Shown piece by piece: positions 23,086 through 36,658 of a DNA stretch of 64,000 nt (position 1 is its first letter; each line of letters starts with the position of its first letter). A model generated the notes under the pieces. It was not told the DNA's origin. It saw only the letters and a program-made list of their open reading frames with translations, and made no database searches. The position numbers were made by a program, and so were the translations under genes. This DNA is from Chrysoperla carnea (taxonomy: Eukaryota > Arthropoda > Insecta > Neuroptera > Chrysopidae), in assembly GCF_905475395.1 (NCBI RefSeq), contig NC_058339.1:45083172-45147171 (forward strand), given 5' to 3'.

Positions 23086-25489
23086 TTTCGTGCTGAGTTC
23101 CATTCGTAATTAATGTATCATGCCCAAAAAAATTTACGTTGAAAGTGACTATCGAGTGCTTCTTACGAAATTTTTTTCAGATTTATATAGCTTAAAATTT
23201 GGAGAGGGGGTACAATTTTTATTTTTCACGTGACGCAATAGAGTTGCTAAACATTTTTGAGCTTACACAAAACCGCACGTTTAAAATAACTGCACCCAAA
23301 ATGTTAAACCCCCCTCTCTCTTTAATGAACGTCTCGTCTTCGAAATAATTTTCTTACTACCAACTATCGACAAATTTTTCAGATTTCTATATCACATGGC
23401 TGAAAACTTAGAGAAGGGGACACCATTTTTTGTGTCTTTAGGAGCTTCAAATCTGGGGCTATGCTCATTTAAGCAGGAAAGTGTTTTGAGTTTGTATTCT
23501 TCTCTGATCGGATTTCTCAGATATGCTATTTATTAGTTGAATAACAAATGATAAAGCTACAAGAATCCGTCACAAAAAAAGACAAAATTATAAGGGTTCC
23601 GTTTATTCACCTTTGATGGCGGAATAAAACTACTTAGTAGTGAGTGGTATTAATTTTTAAGTTTATGATATATTAAATTGAGTATTTATTACAATATAAA
23701 TTGTGAATAACCAACATGCAGAGATGTAGATAGTGGTCGAATCATTCAGTCATAATATTATTATCGCTAATGTTTATCACGAAATGGTGTTTGGTCGAAG
23801 TGGAAGAACATCGATACATAAGTTGATTCTATTAAAAAAAACTGATTTAAAATGCCTTAGGTATTCGAAGATTTCTGACAAAAGATTTGAAACTGATATT
23901 TCAAACATATTATAAAACAACAGACTGTCTACGTTTTATTTTACGACGGCTAAATAACGTCACCTCTCTCCGGGGAAACTCAAACTTTGCTTATTATACA
24001 TTTCTGGTTTGACAGTTTTGAAAACTAATGTTTTATAGATATACAAAAAAATTATTAATAAATTTGAATGGAAGAATATCTATTATGATCAATCAACTTC
24101 TAAACTAGTAAGTGATTATTAACACTAGTTAAACTAAACGTTTTTACTCAAATTAATCTATATTTTAAAATATTTATTAAAACAATTGTTTTCAATTCAA
24201 TGTCGATATTAATAGCAGTTGAATAGCTCCTATAATACAAGTACATGACAATCACCTTAATCTATACATGACAAATCGATTTAACCAATACTTTGACAAA
24301 AAAATTTAATTTATAAATCGAGGAAAATTAAAAGAATATGGAGAATATCAAAATAAATTAATATCTGACGAATGTTTTAATTATAGACCGCAAACCCACA
24401 TCTTAAACTTTACTGATTACATCATTCTTTCACATTATTAAGGTCTTGTTGGACTATTTATTGCCATCAGTGAATTATCTTCTGCGAGTTATTTTTGATT
24501 GATTCGATTTTCTTAAAAGAAAGCAAAGAACATTCTCGATTTGGTTGGCATTCAAAAAAAGAAAATCTAAATAAAGTTCGCTTGAACCGTTTAGGAGCTA
24601 CGATGTCACAGATACACATATTTACACGCTAAACTTATAATAGCCCTCTTCTTGTGCCAGATAATAATAATAGGCGGAAAACACTGAATTAAGAAATACC
24701 GCTCAGGGTAAATAGGCCACATTCCAAATATTTCGGTAGTTGGCATACAAAATAGTGGCAGTTGATTCAGTACTTACCTAAATAAATAAAAAAGAGATAT
24801 TATAAGAAGTCTTATGAAATTACCAGCTAATTAAATGTTCAAAAGTTGTAAAATTAAAAATTAAAAATTGTTCAAAAAATGTAAATTTTAATGCAATTGT
24901 GAAGTATTAAACGAATTCGTAGCATGCACGCTACAATTTGTTATAAATTTTGCAAGAAATAAAATATGCAGCAATAAAAAATTTTTCATAATATTTCAAT
25001 CTAACCTTTAATAATATTTTAACTTTAATACCACAATATAACTTTTATTGTTCCTTATATCTGAAATCCTTATAATCTATTCCTTTATAAGAAGTTGTCA
25101 AAAGTTTTTGTTGTGTGTGATCTGTAGTAACTCTAAAAGCAAAGTAAAAATTACATTTACTTCCTTTCTAATATTCATTTCCTTTGTTGTTAATTTTGTG
25201 TTTTGACAGGTTTCTAAAAATGAAAGGTTTCCCCGTTTGATTTAGACACATATTTTAATAAGCATCTAATCATCTACGCAAGGATAATTTTTTTGACAGT
25301 GTATACATTGTTCCATCGTAGAGTCGTCAATAGTGAAATTTTCTTAATATCGGGATCAACAAAAGATTTGAAATTTTTTACAAAGCTAGAAATATCCACT
25401 TCTTATGAATAAATGGGACACTGCTTAAAAACTACAGTAAAAAGAAGGTTACTTTTCATTTTATGTCTGGGAAATTTATTTTATAAACC
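23086..25489. other. Gene-free stretch
   Basis: AT-rich DNA. The first few hundred bases (to about 23640) contain mixed-composition sequence with ACCCCCCTCTCTC and ACAAAACCG phrases that look like old repeat debris. No gene is supported. Confidence 0.45.
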
Positions 25490-25530
25490 ATTGGCACAGT
25501 GGTCTAGGAGTATGATTTTCGATTTTTGTC
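25490..25530 (+). repeat. tRNA-like 5' half (tRNA-Pro-like)
   Basis: The segment CAGTGGTCTAGGAGTATGAT followed by TTTCG resembles the 5' half of eukaryotic tRNA-Pro, including an A box. No B box or 3' half follows. It is probably a tRNA fragment or the truncated head of a SINE. Confidence 0.35.
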
Positions 25531-28500
25531 GTCTGTCAAATAAAGTTAATTATTTGGTATTGTAATTAATGGTGGAAAGTAAGCAAGTAAAAACATGAAG
25601 AAAGAAAAAAGTTGAAATATAGATTATTTGTTTAAAAAAGTAGACATTTTTTTTTTTTTTACAAAAACACGTTCAAGTATTAATAATGCGTGAGATAATT
25701 TATAGATTATTAAACCAAACTAAGTTTTGTTTTAAAAAAAATTCCAGACAAAATCATAAATCACATATTCTGTATAAATATTTTATCTATTTTAAGGGTT
25801 CCGTAGGCTAATCACATAATCATTTGATTTCATTGCCTAGATTTATTTAACTTTTAGATCGATTTACAATTTACTAAATACTACAAATCTTTATAAAGTA
25901 TCTAAATTTAGTTGGTATTAGAAATCTTTCGTGGAAAAAGGGAAATGAAATACCATAAGACTGGTATTTAATCCGAACAATGGATCGGGACTCTTATCTG
26001 GATGTAAATCGTATCAATTGATCCTTCATAAAACATTTCTTACCTGCTAACCCATTCTGAACTCCATTTAAGTCAATACAAAACTGAAAGTGTCCGATAA
26101 ATGTTATACGGGTCTGTTATTGAAACTTGAAAACTTGAGAGGAAATTTTGCATATGTAAATTGGATGACAATGAATATTTATGATATGTATGACCTTCCA
26201 ATATATTTGATATACATACTTTTTTAGTTTTAAAATATAAATTTAAATAAAAAATACTTTTTAAGGAAGAAGCTTTAATTGTACTTTTACTTGACAACTT
26301 GTAAAAGCAGTAGGCTCTCAATTTAAAATATTAATGATGGTTCGAAGCGTCTCTATATTTTACAAATAGTCAAGTATGAGTGACTCATAAAAAAATTGTT
26401 TTTTACTTTTTAGTAAAATAAAAGCTTCTTCTTTAAATAATTTTTTTTAAATTTTTATAAAATGGAAATTGCTCAGATAAAAGGGCGGATAACTGCTAGT
26501 TATTTATATTGATATATAGTGTCCGCACCAATAAAAAAATATACGAGTTCATCTACTGACAGAATATTTTCAAGCTCTTCATAATTCTAGTTTTTATTAC
26601 CCAAACAACCAATTGTGTGTATTTTTGCTATTTTATAAATTATTAAAATAATTTTGTCTGTAAATATACAAGATATTCCAAAAATCATTCCAATTGATAA
26701 GTTCTAAATTTTTATAAACGATTTATGGAAACTTTTGCAGACGAGGTAAATGACATTTTTATTTTTGATAAGTAAAACTCTGAGCTGCTGTTAGAAAATA
26801 ATAATTAATATTTTTTTCAGCAAGAGTAAATAATAGCATACTTTAAAAAATTATAAAAGTTTGATTGGTTATGTTTAAATAAATTTTTTGTGTTATGTCG
26901 GCTACAATGTAATCATCATTAGTATGTATTAGCTAATCGTCTTTGTTCTCTTGAAAGATGTTAAAAAAATTGATCTGGGCGTTGCGGCGCATTCGAAATT
27001 TTATTTTAAATATCTAAAATTCTTATAAATTTTCTTTGATAATTTTATATTGTCATGCTAATGGGATATATACACTGGATATCAGACATTTTTTTGAAAT
27101 GTTATCCAGCTAATCAAGATTAAATATTTTTTAAATCCAGAAACTGTTCAATAACTGTAAGAAGCGAGATAATCAGTTCCAAAGATCGCGATTTCAAAGA
27201 TCAAAGAATGGAAAACTCCTGTCCTCCCAGCTACTTTTACGACATTAATCAATTATCTCGGCAGAATTGAAAAAAAAGTTGAAGAGGAACGTTTTTAGAA
27301 TAAAAAAAGGAATGTTTTTAGGATTAAAAAAAATTATACCGCGTCGTTTTGTTTTCGAGATATTAATTTTGATGTTAATTGGTCAAAATTAGGAACTAAG
27401 TCTTTTTATAACTATTTATTATGCTGGGAAGTTATTCGTGTGGACCTCAAGGGTTGCACCAATTACTAACCATGGCTTGTTAATTTTGAAATATTCTCGA
27501 TTAAGTTAGGTTAGGTTCAAATTTACCTTTTTACAAATTTTTATACATTCAAGGTTGATTTTGGTTATTTAAAATCAAATTTTTTAATAAAATTTATTTA
27601 TTTTTTTTCATTGAAAAGTTTTCAAAATAATAATCGATTAAATCAAAGCCTTATTTCGTTAATGGTGTCTTATTTAATGGTAAATTTTTTCCCCTATATC
27701 ATTAGGCACAGACAAACAGAGCAAGGCATGGACGAATCTCCAATTCGAAACGTATTTTAAATCAGATTCTGGAGTCAGATTTGTATAGAGCTATCCTTAA
27801 CAATGTATGTCACTTTCAAATAAACGTGAAAAGATGATATCAAAAGTATGCTAGAATTGAAGGCTTTATTTCAAGGTTAATTAAGTTTTACAAAGAGGGA
27901 TTCAAGGAGCATAACCAGATTGAAACACTTAACCCATGCAACCAATTGTAGAGTTTCGTAATATTTATCAGTTATACCTTAAACATTTCATTATGAAGAT
28001 CAGTTTTTTCCCAAACATTACCAAATTAGTAAAATGTAAAGACAACTGGATTCGATGTTTATAAATATCCTTTTTTGTCTACTCCTTAAAAACTTCCACG
28101 CTTCAATGATGGTCAGCTAACGCTATATTTACTCCTACATATATTAATTTTTTTGGATGATATTTACTTTTTATAAAAGTTTTTCAACTTTATGTACAAG
28201 AAAATGAAAATTTTTTTGCTCATATATGTATGAAAATATATAATCATATAAAAATGCGCATGCGTATTATCTGAAATAAATATGTTATAAAATTTTCTAT
28301 TTTATAGTCATCTTTATTTAATATATTTATATTCAATACGAATACTATCTTTGTTAAATATATGAAAATAGTCTCTTCATGTACCTTACTACAATGGCTT
28401 GTGTTATCCTTTCTGAAATAACAGCCTCCAGTATATATACAGACTGTTTTTTTTTTAAGTTAACATTGAAACTCACGTCTTACGCAATCATTAAACTTGA

Positions 28501-28570
28501 CCCGGGATTTTAGGCTCAAAGAAAAGCTCAGTCCACTCCATAAATTAAAATTCTAAATTTATTTAAATGA
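25531..28570. other. Gene-free stretch
   Basis: AT-rich intergenic DNA. A minus-strand frame of about 80 codons at 26073-26321 has no recognisable domain and lies in low-complexity sequence. I see no RNA gene or defined repeat. Confidence 0.4.
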
Positions 28571-28871
28571 GCCTTTTTCTTCTGAAGATTAAAAACAGAT
28601 CCACTAGATGGCAGGATATATCCCCCCCCCTAAAAAGGCCAATTAAAGCATTATATTTTTTAAATAATACTAATAAAAATTTTTAACTAACTACATAAGA
28701 CAAATTATAAACATTATCATATTATCATTAAATCCGGACACACAATAATTAATAATTCCAGGCTTTTTTCCTCTGAATATTAAAAAAAATCCGCTAAATG
28801 GCAACACTAGGGGGTACAAATATATCCTGCCATCTAGAGGATCTTTTTATAATCTTCAGAGTAAAAAAGCT
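28571..28871. mobile_element. Foldback/MITE-like element with inverted arms
   Basis: An arm at 28571-28622 (containing TCTGAAGATTAAAAACAGAT and CTAGATGGCAGGATATATCC) pairs with its reverse complement at 28819-28871. A third, direct and diverged copy of the arm lies at 28761-28812. The shared word CTAGATGGCAGGATATAT makes the relationship clear. There is no coding capacity. The target-site duplication is not obvious. Confidence 0.7.
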
Positions 28872-29599
28872 GATTAGAAAGTTTTTATTGATTGAAAAAA
28901 TAACTTTTTTGTTCGAAACATTTTTTCGAAAACCGTACAGTTAGCAAAACGTGCTGAATAGTTTTACGGAGAATTACGATATCTAGGCACGCTTCGAAAA
29001 ATTTTTCCAAATAAAAGAGGTTTGCTTTTCTATAAAAACCAATTTTAACTCGTAGGCTCTGCTTTAATAACTTTCCCTTGATTCAATCGACCTGACACTT
29101 TGCAGGCAGCCTCGTGGTGATGATAAAAATGATCTAACAAATTTTCGTTAAAAAAACTTTATAGTACCTACGGGAGAATTTGGAAATGGAGTATAAAACA
29201 AGCTTGGTTTTTATGGGTTGTTTTTTTTTTTTTTTTTTTTTTTCAAATTGAATGAAGAAACGCGGAAAAAGATGAATTTTTGCTTTGAATTATTATTTTT
29301 TATAAACAATTTTTTCATTTAAATAAAAAAATGTTTGGGTATTTATTATGTTTGCCAGCTATGAATCACTATGAGTGAGGTTCTGGTAAGCCTGAAAACT
29401 TAGATCGAATTCAATATCTGTATAAGATGTTTGCCTTTGAAACTAACAATTTTCGCTTAAAGCATTTTCCTTGTTTAAACTTATTTTTCGAGTTTCACGT
29501 ATATATCAAGTTAAAAAAACCCCCTATATATATTCATCCTTTAGTAAATATAGTCTATCCATCCGTTATGTGTGTTATAGTACGTCAGTCTGTCCATCT
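28872..29599. other. Gene-free stretch with a long poly(T) run
   Basis: Intergenic DNA. A T homopolymer of more than 20 bases lies at about 29220-29243. Text near 28920-29160 (TTCGAAAACCGTACAGTTAG, TCGACCTGACACTTTGCAGG) looks like repeat debris of a kind common in insects. No gene is supported. Confidence 0.4.
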
Positions 29600-29770
29600 C
29601 AAATATATGTATGCTTTGCGTCGTTAGTATACGCGCGACAACAACGTCAACTGAACATGCTAGTAACACAGGTCTAGTAGTGTAGTAGCAGCGTCGTTTT
29701 GACTCTGGGAAAGGCGTCGGATTCAGTCACTGCCTTGTCGCATTTCTATGCACATCTCCGTCGGGCCTTT
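29600..29770 (+). promoter_or_regulatory. Possible promoter or first exon (GC-richer island)
   Basis: This segment is clearly richer in G and C than the kilobases around it. It contains ACGCGCGACAACAACGTCAAC, a CAGCGTCGTTTTGACTC phrase and a perfect TCAGTC initiator motif near 29725 (GGATTCAGTCACTGCC). It has no long reading frame. It could be a TATA-less promoter with a non-coding first exon whose gene body lies outside the window, or an old repeat. Strand is inferred only from the initiator motif. Confidence 0.3.
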
Positions 29771-31847
29771 TTTTTTTATATATACATATTATTCTTATAA
29801 ATTTTCTTCACAAGAAAATTCTTCAAATTTTTTTTTGTATTTTTCGTTTGTGAAAAAAACATGAAATGACTGATCTTAATAATGAAATGTTTGAAAAAAA
29901 AAAGTAATTTTGAAAATGTGTGATCTATAAAATAAAAGGTGTCTTTTTTATTTTATTATTTTTTTTATTTTTTCTAGTTTCTACCACACATGTTGTTTGT
30001 CAGTGAATATTTTTATTTGTTTGTGTCACATTTCTTGTGATATCAAATTTTTATAAAATATTGGTAAATATTTTATTTATATATTTGCGAAAAAAAAAGA
30101 AGTTATTTAAAAGGTTTATCAAACAGTTGATAAATACAATTTTGTTGTTGTTGATAAATCCTTTTTATAAAAATGATAAAATTTTAATTAATTCTGTTTA
30201 AAGAACTCATTTATGTCTTACCATTATACCCCCTCTCTAAAATGATAATTAAGAAAAATAATTAATTTAAATGACATTACAGTAAGTCTTACCACAGCAT
30301 TCTTTTTGTGAACATCGAATGATTATTGCTCTTTTCTTCGACTTTTCAGAACATAAATTTTGTGTTGAATTCGTACTGACTTCAAATTCATCAAATATTT
30401 ATTATTCTGAATAAATAATTAGAAGTAATGAAATATCTTGTTAAATTCGGGGAAAAGAAAAATACAAAAGAACCTCGTTTCTCTTTTTTTTAATTTCTTT
30501 CAACTTTGTTAATGAAAATTTTCTTTTTGATTATTTTGATTGATTTGTATTAAAAATATTTTTAATTAGTTTTTCGATAATTTTCGAATTTTTTTTAGTT
30601 TTTAATTAAATTTTTGAAAGATTTGTTATTTATTCTGGAATAATGTTTTAATTTCGATACTCAGAATATTATTTATTCGATTTTGAATGAGATTGGAGCC
30701 GTAGAAGGGTTTCATATCTGATACAACTTTTAGGTATACTATTTTTTAGTGCGTAATGCGTTTTGAATATCAAAGCCAGAACAAATTCTGCCGTTTAGTT
30801 TATGCGATGTTAATAGTCAAAGATAATTTTTTAATACCTAGATAATATGATAAAAAATTAAATTATGATAATAACTCAATGATAAAACTATTGAACATTT
30901 TATGAAAATTTTTATATTGTATCTACAAATTTTACCATCTGATATTTTATACTAATTCATGCTTAAAAATAGAGAATTTAGTTTAATGTAGTGATTTAAT
31001 GTAGTGTAATATAATGATTTTTAAGAAAAATGATGAATTTTGATGGAATTAAGTTTGAACTTTGTGCATTACACTAAAAACCTTAATATTTAAGCCAATT
31101 AAACCCAAATTTAAAACAATAATGGCAATTCTTCGATGCCATCATATGATTCATGTGTATTTCTGTCTTCTTTGTAATTGGGATGTTAGAAATTGACAAT
31201 ATTTGTTTGCTTTGTTTACTTAATTTCTTCTAAAATAAGTGAGCTTGATAGCATACACTGAGAGACACAGATAATGAGTTAGTTAAAATATTTGTTTTTT
31301 CCTTATTATTAACCAATAAGCAATCCTATGAAAATTTCGATTTGTAAAATTAATATTTACAATTTGCTATAATTAAAAAAATTGTTTTAGGCTTTTAAAT
31401 AAATGAAAATGTTTTAAGTATATTTTCATTCCTGCTTTTGTTTTCTCATATAAAACATTTATTTGTAAGAAAATAGACAGTTGTTCTAGAAAGATAAACA
31501 AGTTTTGTTTTTGTACCTTCGGGCTACAGTATTGTCTTTGAAATCTAAACAATATGCTCTCAGGTTCTTACATTGTGCATTAATTTTTAATCTAATGATT
31601 TTTGAATCAAATTTTATTGTTTAATTGTTCGTCCAAATTGTATGTAATTTATACAAAAATAATAATTTAATTTTCAAATTAATAATTTTTAGTAAAAATA
31701 CCGCTTTTGAAAAGTATTTAAATTTGTTTGCCCTGTGAAAATTCTTTGTTCAATCACAGATCTCGGATCAAAGATCAAAATATTTTGATAGTTAATTCGT
31801 AATCTTTATTCATTAATTTTTTCAAAGAGATTGTTTTATTATAGTCT
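29771..31847. other. Gene-free AT-rich stretch
   Basis: Very AT-rich, with many A and T homopolymers. No supported coding region, RNA gene or defined repeat. If the island before it is a promoter, this would be intronic sequence. Confidence 0.4.
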
Positions 31848-32402
31848 AAGATCCCAATTAGGATCGACCTTCACCCATCTGTTTATCGAATGAAAGTTAT
31901 TTTTTATGAAATATTAACAAATATCCCTGCAATGGGCTGCTTAAAAAAATGTGGTCAAGACTACTTTTAGTCAAAATATCAAGAGTAAAATTTTTTGAAA
32001 TTTTTCTCTGGCTTGAACATTTAACGAATTTTGATCTACTCGAAAGTAAAAGCCATAAAGAATATGCAGCAGCTATGTTGTCTGCATCTTTTCGTTCAAT
32101 ATTATCGCATTTATACAAGTTGTGAATAATAATCACGTTCATCTGTTAATTCATTGACTCGCATATCTCAATAAAGATAATTTGATTACAAATACGGTTC
32201 TATGTGATTGTCTATAAAATATCAGTCAAAAAACAAAGTTTACAAGCTTTCCAAGTTTTGATATTTTTATTTTATTAAAAGTTGTCTTAACCATTTTTTT
32301 AGGCAACCCACTACAGGGATATTTGTAAATATTTTACATTTCATAAAAAATAACTTTCATTCGATAAACAGATTGGTGAAGATCGACCTTAATTCGGATC
32401 TT
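31848..32402. mobile_element. Foldback/MITE-like element with arms over 100 bp
   Basis: The left arm (31848 to about 31950) starts AAGATCCCAATTAGGATCGA. It matches the reverse complement of the right arm (about 32295-32402), which ends TTCGGATCTT. Long identical stretches are shared, such as the word ATCGAATGAAAGTTATTTTT and its complement. The centre (about 31990-32290) is unique AT-rich DNA without a transposase. The whole element is about 555 bp. Confidence 0.75.
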
Positions 32403-33359
32403 GTATTATTATTTTAAACAATTTTATGACAAGTATGTTCATTTGTTATATTTAAAGTCTTCTATATCTAGTTTTTTGCTCAATAAATGGTGGCAATATT
32501 ATATTAGTCTACAAAAGAATTTATCTATTAATAATATGTACAATTTGCAGGTCAATAAATTGGAATTTGCTACTGTACTACTCCATAAAATAGATATTTG
32601 TGGTTCGCGTCAATTGAATAATATGTACGCTTTCATTTCATAATCACTATTCATATATGTATACAACAAACATTAAAATCTAATTATTCAGAACTTCTGA
32701 CTTTCTGTGCCTCCTAGAGTGTTCCAATTTGCTTGAATAAATTTAATATATGGTTATATGGTTCATATTCCTTTAGTCTACAATAATATTGAATCATTGA
32801 CCTGATTACAATAAATTGATTCGAATGCAAAAGTACCTATATTTAGAAAAATTTTCTAAAATATGTAAATAGTTACCTAATATCTTCAACTTTAAGTGAT
32901 TTGACAAGATGAAAATTATTGATATCTGCATAGATTATGCGTTTTAAAATCTACTTTCAGTGATTACTAAATATTAGAATTGCTCAAGGTAGAATAAAGT
33001 AAAATACAATTTAATTTTGATTCCGGCATATACAATCTGATCCCAATAGGTCTTATATTACCATAGATATCTATTTAACAGAATTTGGGTAGATATAAAA
33101 CACAGCTATGACATTGAAAAATTTTAGTTCATAGGTGCATATGCTACAAACACCAGTTATTTAAATCTAGTTTTGTTATTAGTTATTTCTTATGCTGGAA
33201 CGATCAGTATCTGCATGGATAAATGATGTGTTTATCCACTTTTCAGATTCAGTTTATTAAGTTTTTGCCTGTTTTTTATTACAATTAAAAAACGACTCAA
33301 CTAATTCTGCTGAACTCTTTCATTTCTTAAATACGCGATTACGCGTCGAGTAAGCCCAG
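32403..33359. other. Gene-free stretch
   Basis: AT-rich intergenic DNA between two repeats. No gene or structured feature is supported. Confidence 0.4.
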
Positions 33360-33568
33360 TCACGTGTTAATGCCTTGACTGGTTCGCGAGATAATCGAAC
33401 CAACGGACATACGCACATACGTACACACGTACACACACACACACACACACAGACATCACATTAAAAAGGTTTGATTCGGATATTGCGGGCTTAAAACAGC
33501 GGAAACATGTAAAACTGGAGATCTACTAAATCGACCCCATTACATTAACTTCCTCTGGGAAGTTAAAA
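33360..33568. repeat. Repeat end with (AC)n tract
   Basis: The block contains a GGTTCGCGAGATAATCGAAC phrase, an AC dinucleotide run at 33430-33451, the phrase GGATATTGCGGGCTTAAAAC, and a terminal small hairpin AACTTCC-TCTG-GGAAGTT near 33548-33565. Composition and layout suggest the end of a dispersed transposon family. I found no second copy in the window. Confidence 0.45.
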
Positions 33569-34269
33569 ATACATTAATTAATAATAAGTAAACACTTTTT
33601 ATGAACTCTATAAATATCTTTACTCTATTTAAAGTGATGTTTATTAGAAATCACATACATTTTTATTCATAGTAATTTTCTAAGAATTTTTTTAATTTCA
33701 TTCTCTATTATCCTTCATATTATTTGTAAACTGTTACAAGAACTCCTTTATAAAGTCATCCATATAAAGTTTGTGATTTCTGCTTAAATTAGAAAACAAT
33801 TTTGTTATTTTCACGGTTGTTAGAGTGAGAAATTCAATTATTATTTTACTAAATACATTAGATAAAGATTTTTAATGGAGTTTAAACAAAAATATTTTAG
33901 AATATTTAAATTGAATGAAGCTATAAATAAGCTTCACGAATTTTTTTAAGCTTTTATAATTGCTTTAATTTTTTATTATAATAATTTATAAATATTAACA
34001 AAATTATTTTAAGGAAAACATACATTCGTAGTGAAGTAAATGTAATTTAATTATTTGTAAACATAAAGATGCTTATAATAAAAAATATGGTTTAATTTTT
34101 AATGTAAATGAACAAATATTAGTGAGTGATTTTAATGTGAAATGGATTTTTTTAAACCTTTGATAAGGTAAGATTATTTTTTTCATGATTAATTAATATT
34201 ATTCCTTGTTTGTCGCCATAAAATAGAGAGAAAGTATAAAATTCTTTTTTAACTGTCTTAACGATCACA
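33569..34269. other. Gene-free stretch
   Basis: Very AT-rich DNA with nothing I can support as a gene, RNA or defined repeat. Confidence 0.4.
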
Positions 34270-34498
34270 TGGAAAATGCCATAAATTTTATCTTCCATGA
34301 CAGATGTCCATAAGTTGTCTCCTTCACCCTGGTTTATGAAATGTCAACAAAAAAATATAATTAAAAAATTTAAAAAAAAATATATATCTTTATAAAAAAT
34401 ATTTATATATATCTGATGTATGAGCTGTATTATTGTACAGTTTCATTCAAATCTATTCGATAGTTTTTGCGTGAAACCGAAACAAACAAACAAACAAA
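34270..34498 (+). repeat. Dispersed repeat, copy 1 (CAAACAAAC-tailed family)
   Basis: It shares with 38910-39294 a nearly identical segment (CATAAGTTGTCTCCTTCACC then CTGGTTTATGAAATGT) and the 3' phrase ATTGTACAGTTTCATTCAAA...GTTTTTGCGTGAAACC followed by CAAACAAACAAACAAA. It is 5'-truncated compared with the copy at 38910. Non-coding, and probably a non-autonomous retroelement or the 3' end of one. Confidence 0.75.
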
Positions 34499-36658
34499 TT
34501 AATGTGTTGAGATAGCAAAAGAAATTAAAAGTATCATGTACGAGGAATTTTAACTTGTATGAAGTACCTACACTAAAATTACATAAATACATGTTAAAAT
34601 TTAGTTTCATAATAAAAATATGTCAACCGAATATAAAAATTATCAAAATTTGTTAATGAAAAGTATAGATACCATTTAAAATTGTGTTAATGAAGTTAGA
34701 GGTACCTATATATTGTATAATAAATTATAAATACTTATATATTGTATTTAAAAATATTTAAACAATGTTAAGTGATATTATTTCCAGATAAAAGCATGTA
34801 ATAAATAAGCTTTTACTAAACAATAGATCAACTTTACCCACCAAGCACCAACAGCTCTGAATATATCGTGAATATAATATTAATATTCAAAATGATATTT
34901 CTTATTGTAATATTGAAAGCGAGATGATTATAATATTTCAAAAACAAATTCTTGTAAGGTATATAACTTTTAGGACTTAGATCAATAGCATTTTGAATTT
35001 AGAAATTAATATATACATTGGTAAACCATAAAATTGTTTTTAGCCTCTGAAAAATGTATTTGGGAATATCATTTAAATACCATACGTATTCGTTGTCAAG
35101 ATTCCTTCAAATAACACTTTTGTAGCGTAGTTTGAAAGTTTTGTTTTCACACACTGTTTTCATTTGATGAGATTGCCATTTTTAAAGGAATACAAACAAA
35201 TCTAAGCAGAGCTCATCAGTGGGACAGGAATTTTTATAAACTATTTCCTTCACTTATTGCCAACCAAAAAAAATATTAGTGTCCCTAGGAACAACACAGA
35301 ATTTACACTCATTACTGGTAAGTTTTCTAATAAAAAGCCATAGATAATATAACTCAATGTAATACCATATAAAATGTAAGTAATTAATACAATACAGTAT
35401 GTCAACAAATTTGGCAAGCCAGTACTATGATGTCACGTCCGTATAAAATTTGAATTTACGTTTTTGAAATTTTTAAATGCCGTCACTGAATTTCTACTTT
35501 TATTAATTAATTTTAAGTAATTAAAAAGTTATTAATTACTAAAATAATGGTTTAGTTGAAATGACCAGTCAATAAAGTTAATAAAGAAAAATATTTGAAC
35601 CAAATTTAAATTTCATGAATATTCCCTGTTTGTAAATTAAAATTATTAACGTGTGTATAAAAAATTGTTATAAAAAAAGCACATTCGTTTAAAAAAAAAG
35701 TACACACACACAGTGTTTTCAAGCGGTCACAAATCCTAGAACTAAATGTTTTCAATGATGCTTTACTTCAGTGATCGGGCTATAATCTTTGATTTCGAAT
35801 CGGGCTACAACAAGATCAAAATGTATTCATCTGGCTATGAGCTACGATGCCACAAACCAATCGAACAGACCTGCTTTTATGTAGGGGGCTTCTTTAAATT
35901 TTTAATTAAATATTATACAACTTATTTCTAGTATGAACACAGTAACTTTCTCACAGAGAGTAAATATTCATTTGTGTAGAAGAATATATAGGTGTTTGTT
36001 GTCTGTATAATTCATGTGAATTGTTTTGGAATATTTACTACCGTGGTTTTCTTATTTCATAAATGATTTTCAACGCATTTATCAAATTTATAATAAGGTA
36101 TTCGACTTTTAACAGTAAATGGACTAATTTATTTTAATGAATGCTTAAAAAACTTTGAAATATTGCTTTTAGTATAAGGAACGCATTTTATAACAAGCCT
36201 GCAAGTTAAAATAGGTTTTTTTTCAACACCGACTTTTGTGAAATACTAATTAATTCAACGAAATAAAAAATTAATTTTTCCTCAAAATATGCCTTTGTGC
36301 TAATATCAATTTTAATGTATTGTTCGTTAGTATTTGAAAATGATAATAGATGGCAAGAATAGATGAGAGACGAGAATAGATGACAAGATCTGGAGTAAAA
36401 ATTAAAATCGTTTGATAATCTATGGTAGTCACAAGTTCTGATGTCGTCAAGAGCAATTTTTCTCTCTATTTATTTGTACATTTAAATCCTTCATATTTGA
36501 AATCCTTCAATAAAAGTTGTAAAAATTTTGCTACAAAGTAGCCTCACAAGAGTTTTTCTGCTTCATCATTTACAGAAATTATACAATTTCAATATTCGAA
36601 TAAATTAATATTTAATTAATGGTAATCATGATAGTTGTTAGAATGTATAAATTATTAT
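34499..36658. other. Gene-free stretch
   Basis: AT-rich intergenic DNA. A plus-strand frame at 35746-35931 (about 61 codons) starts with ATG but matches nothing I recognise and is flanked by repeats. I do not call it a gene. Confidence 0.4.

Noticed and set aside
33430..33451. CRISPR-like or regulatory repeat
   Set aside because: It is a plain AC microsatellite. No spaced repeats of CRISPR type were seen anywhere, and none are expected in an insect genome.
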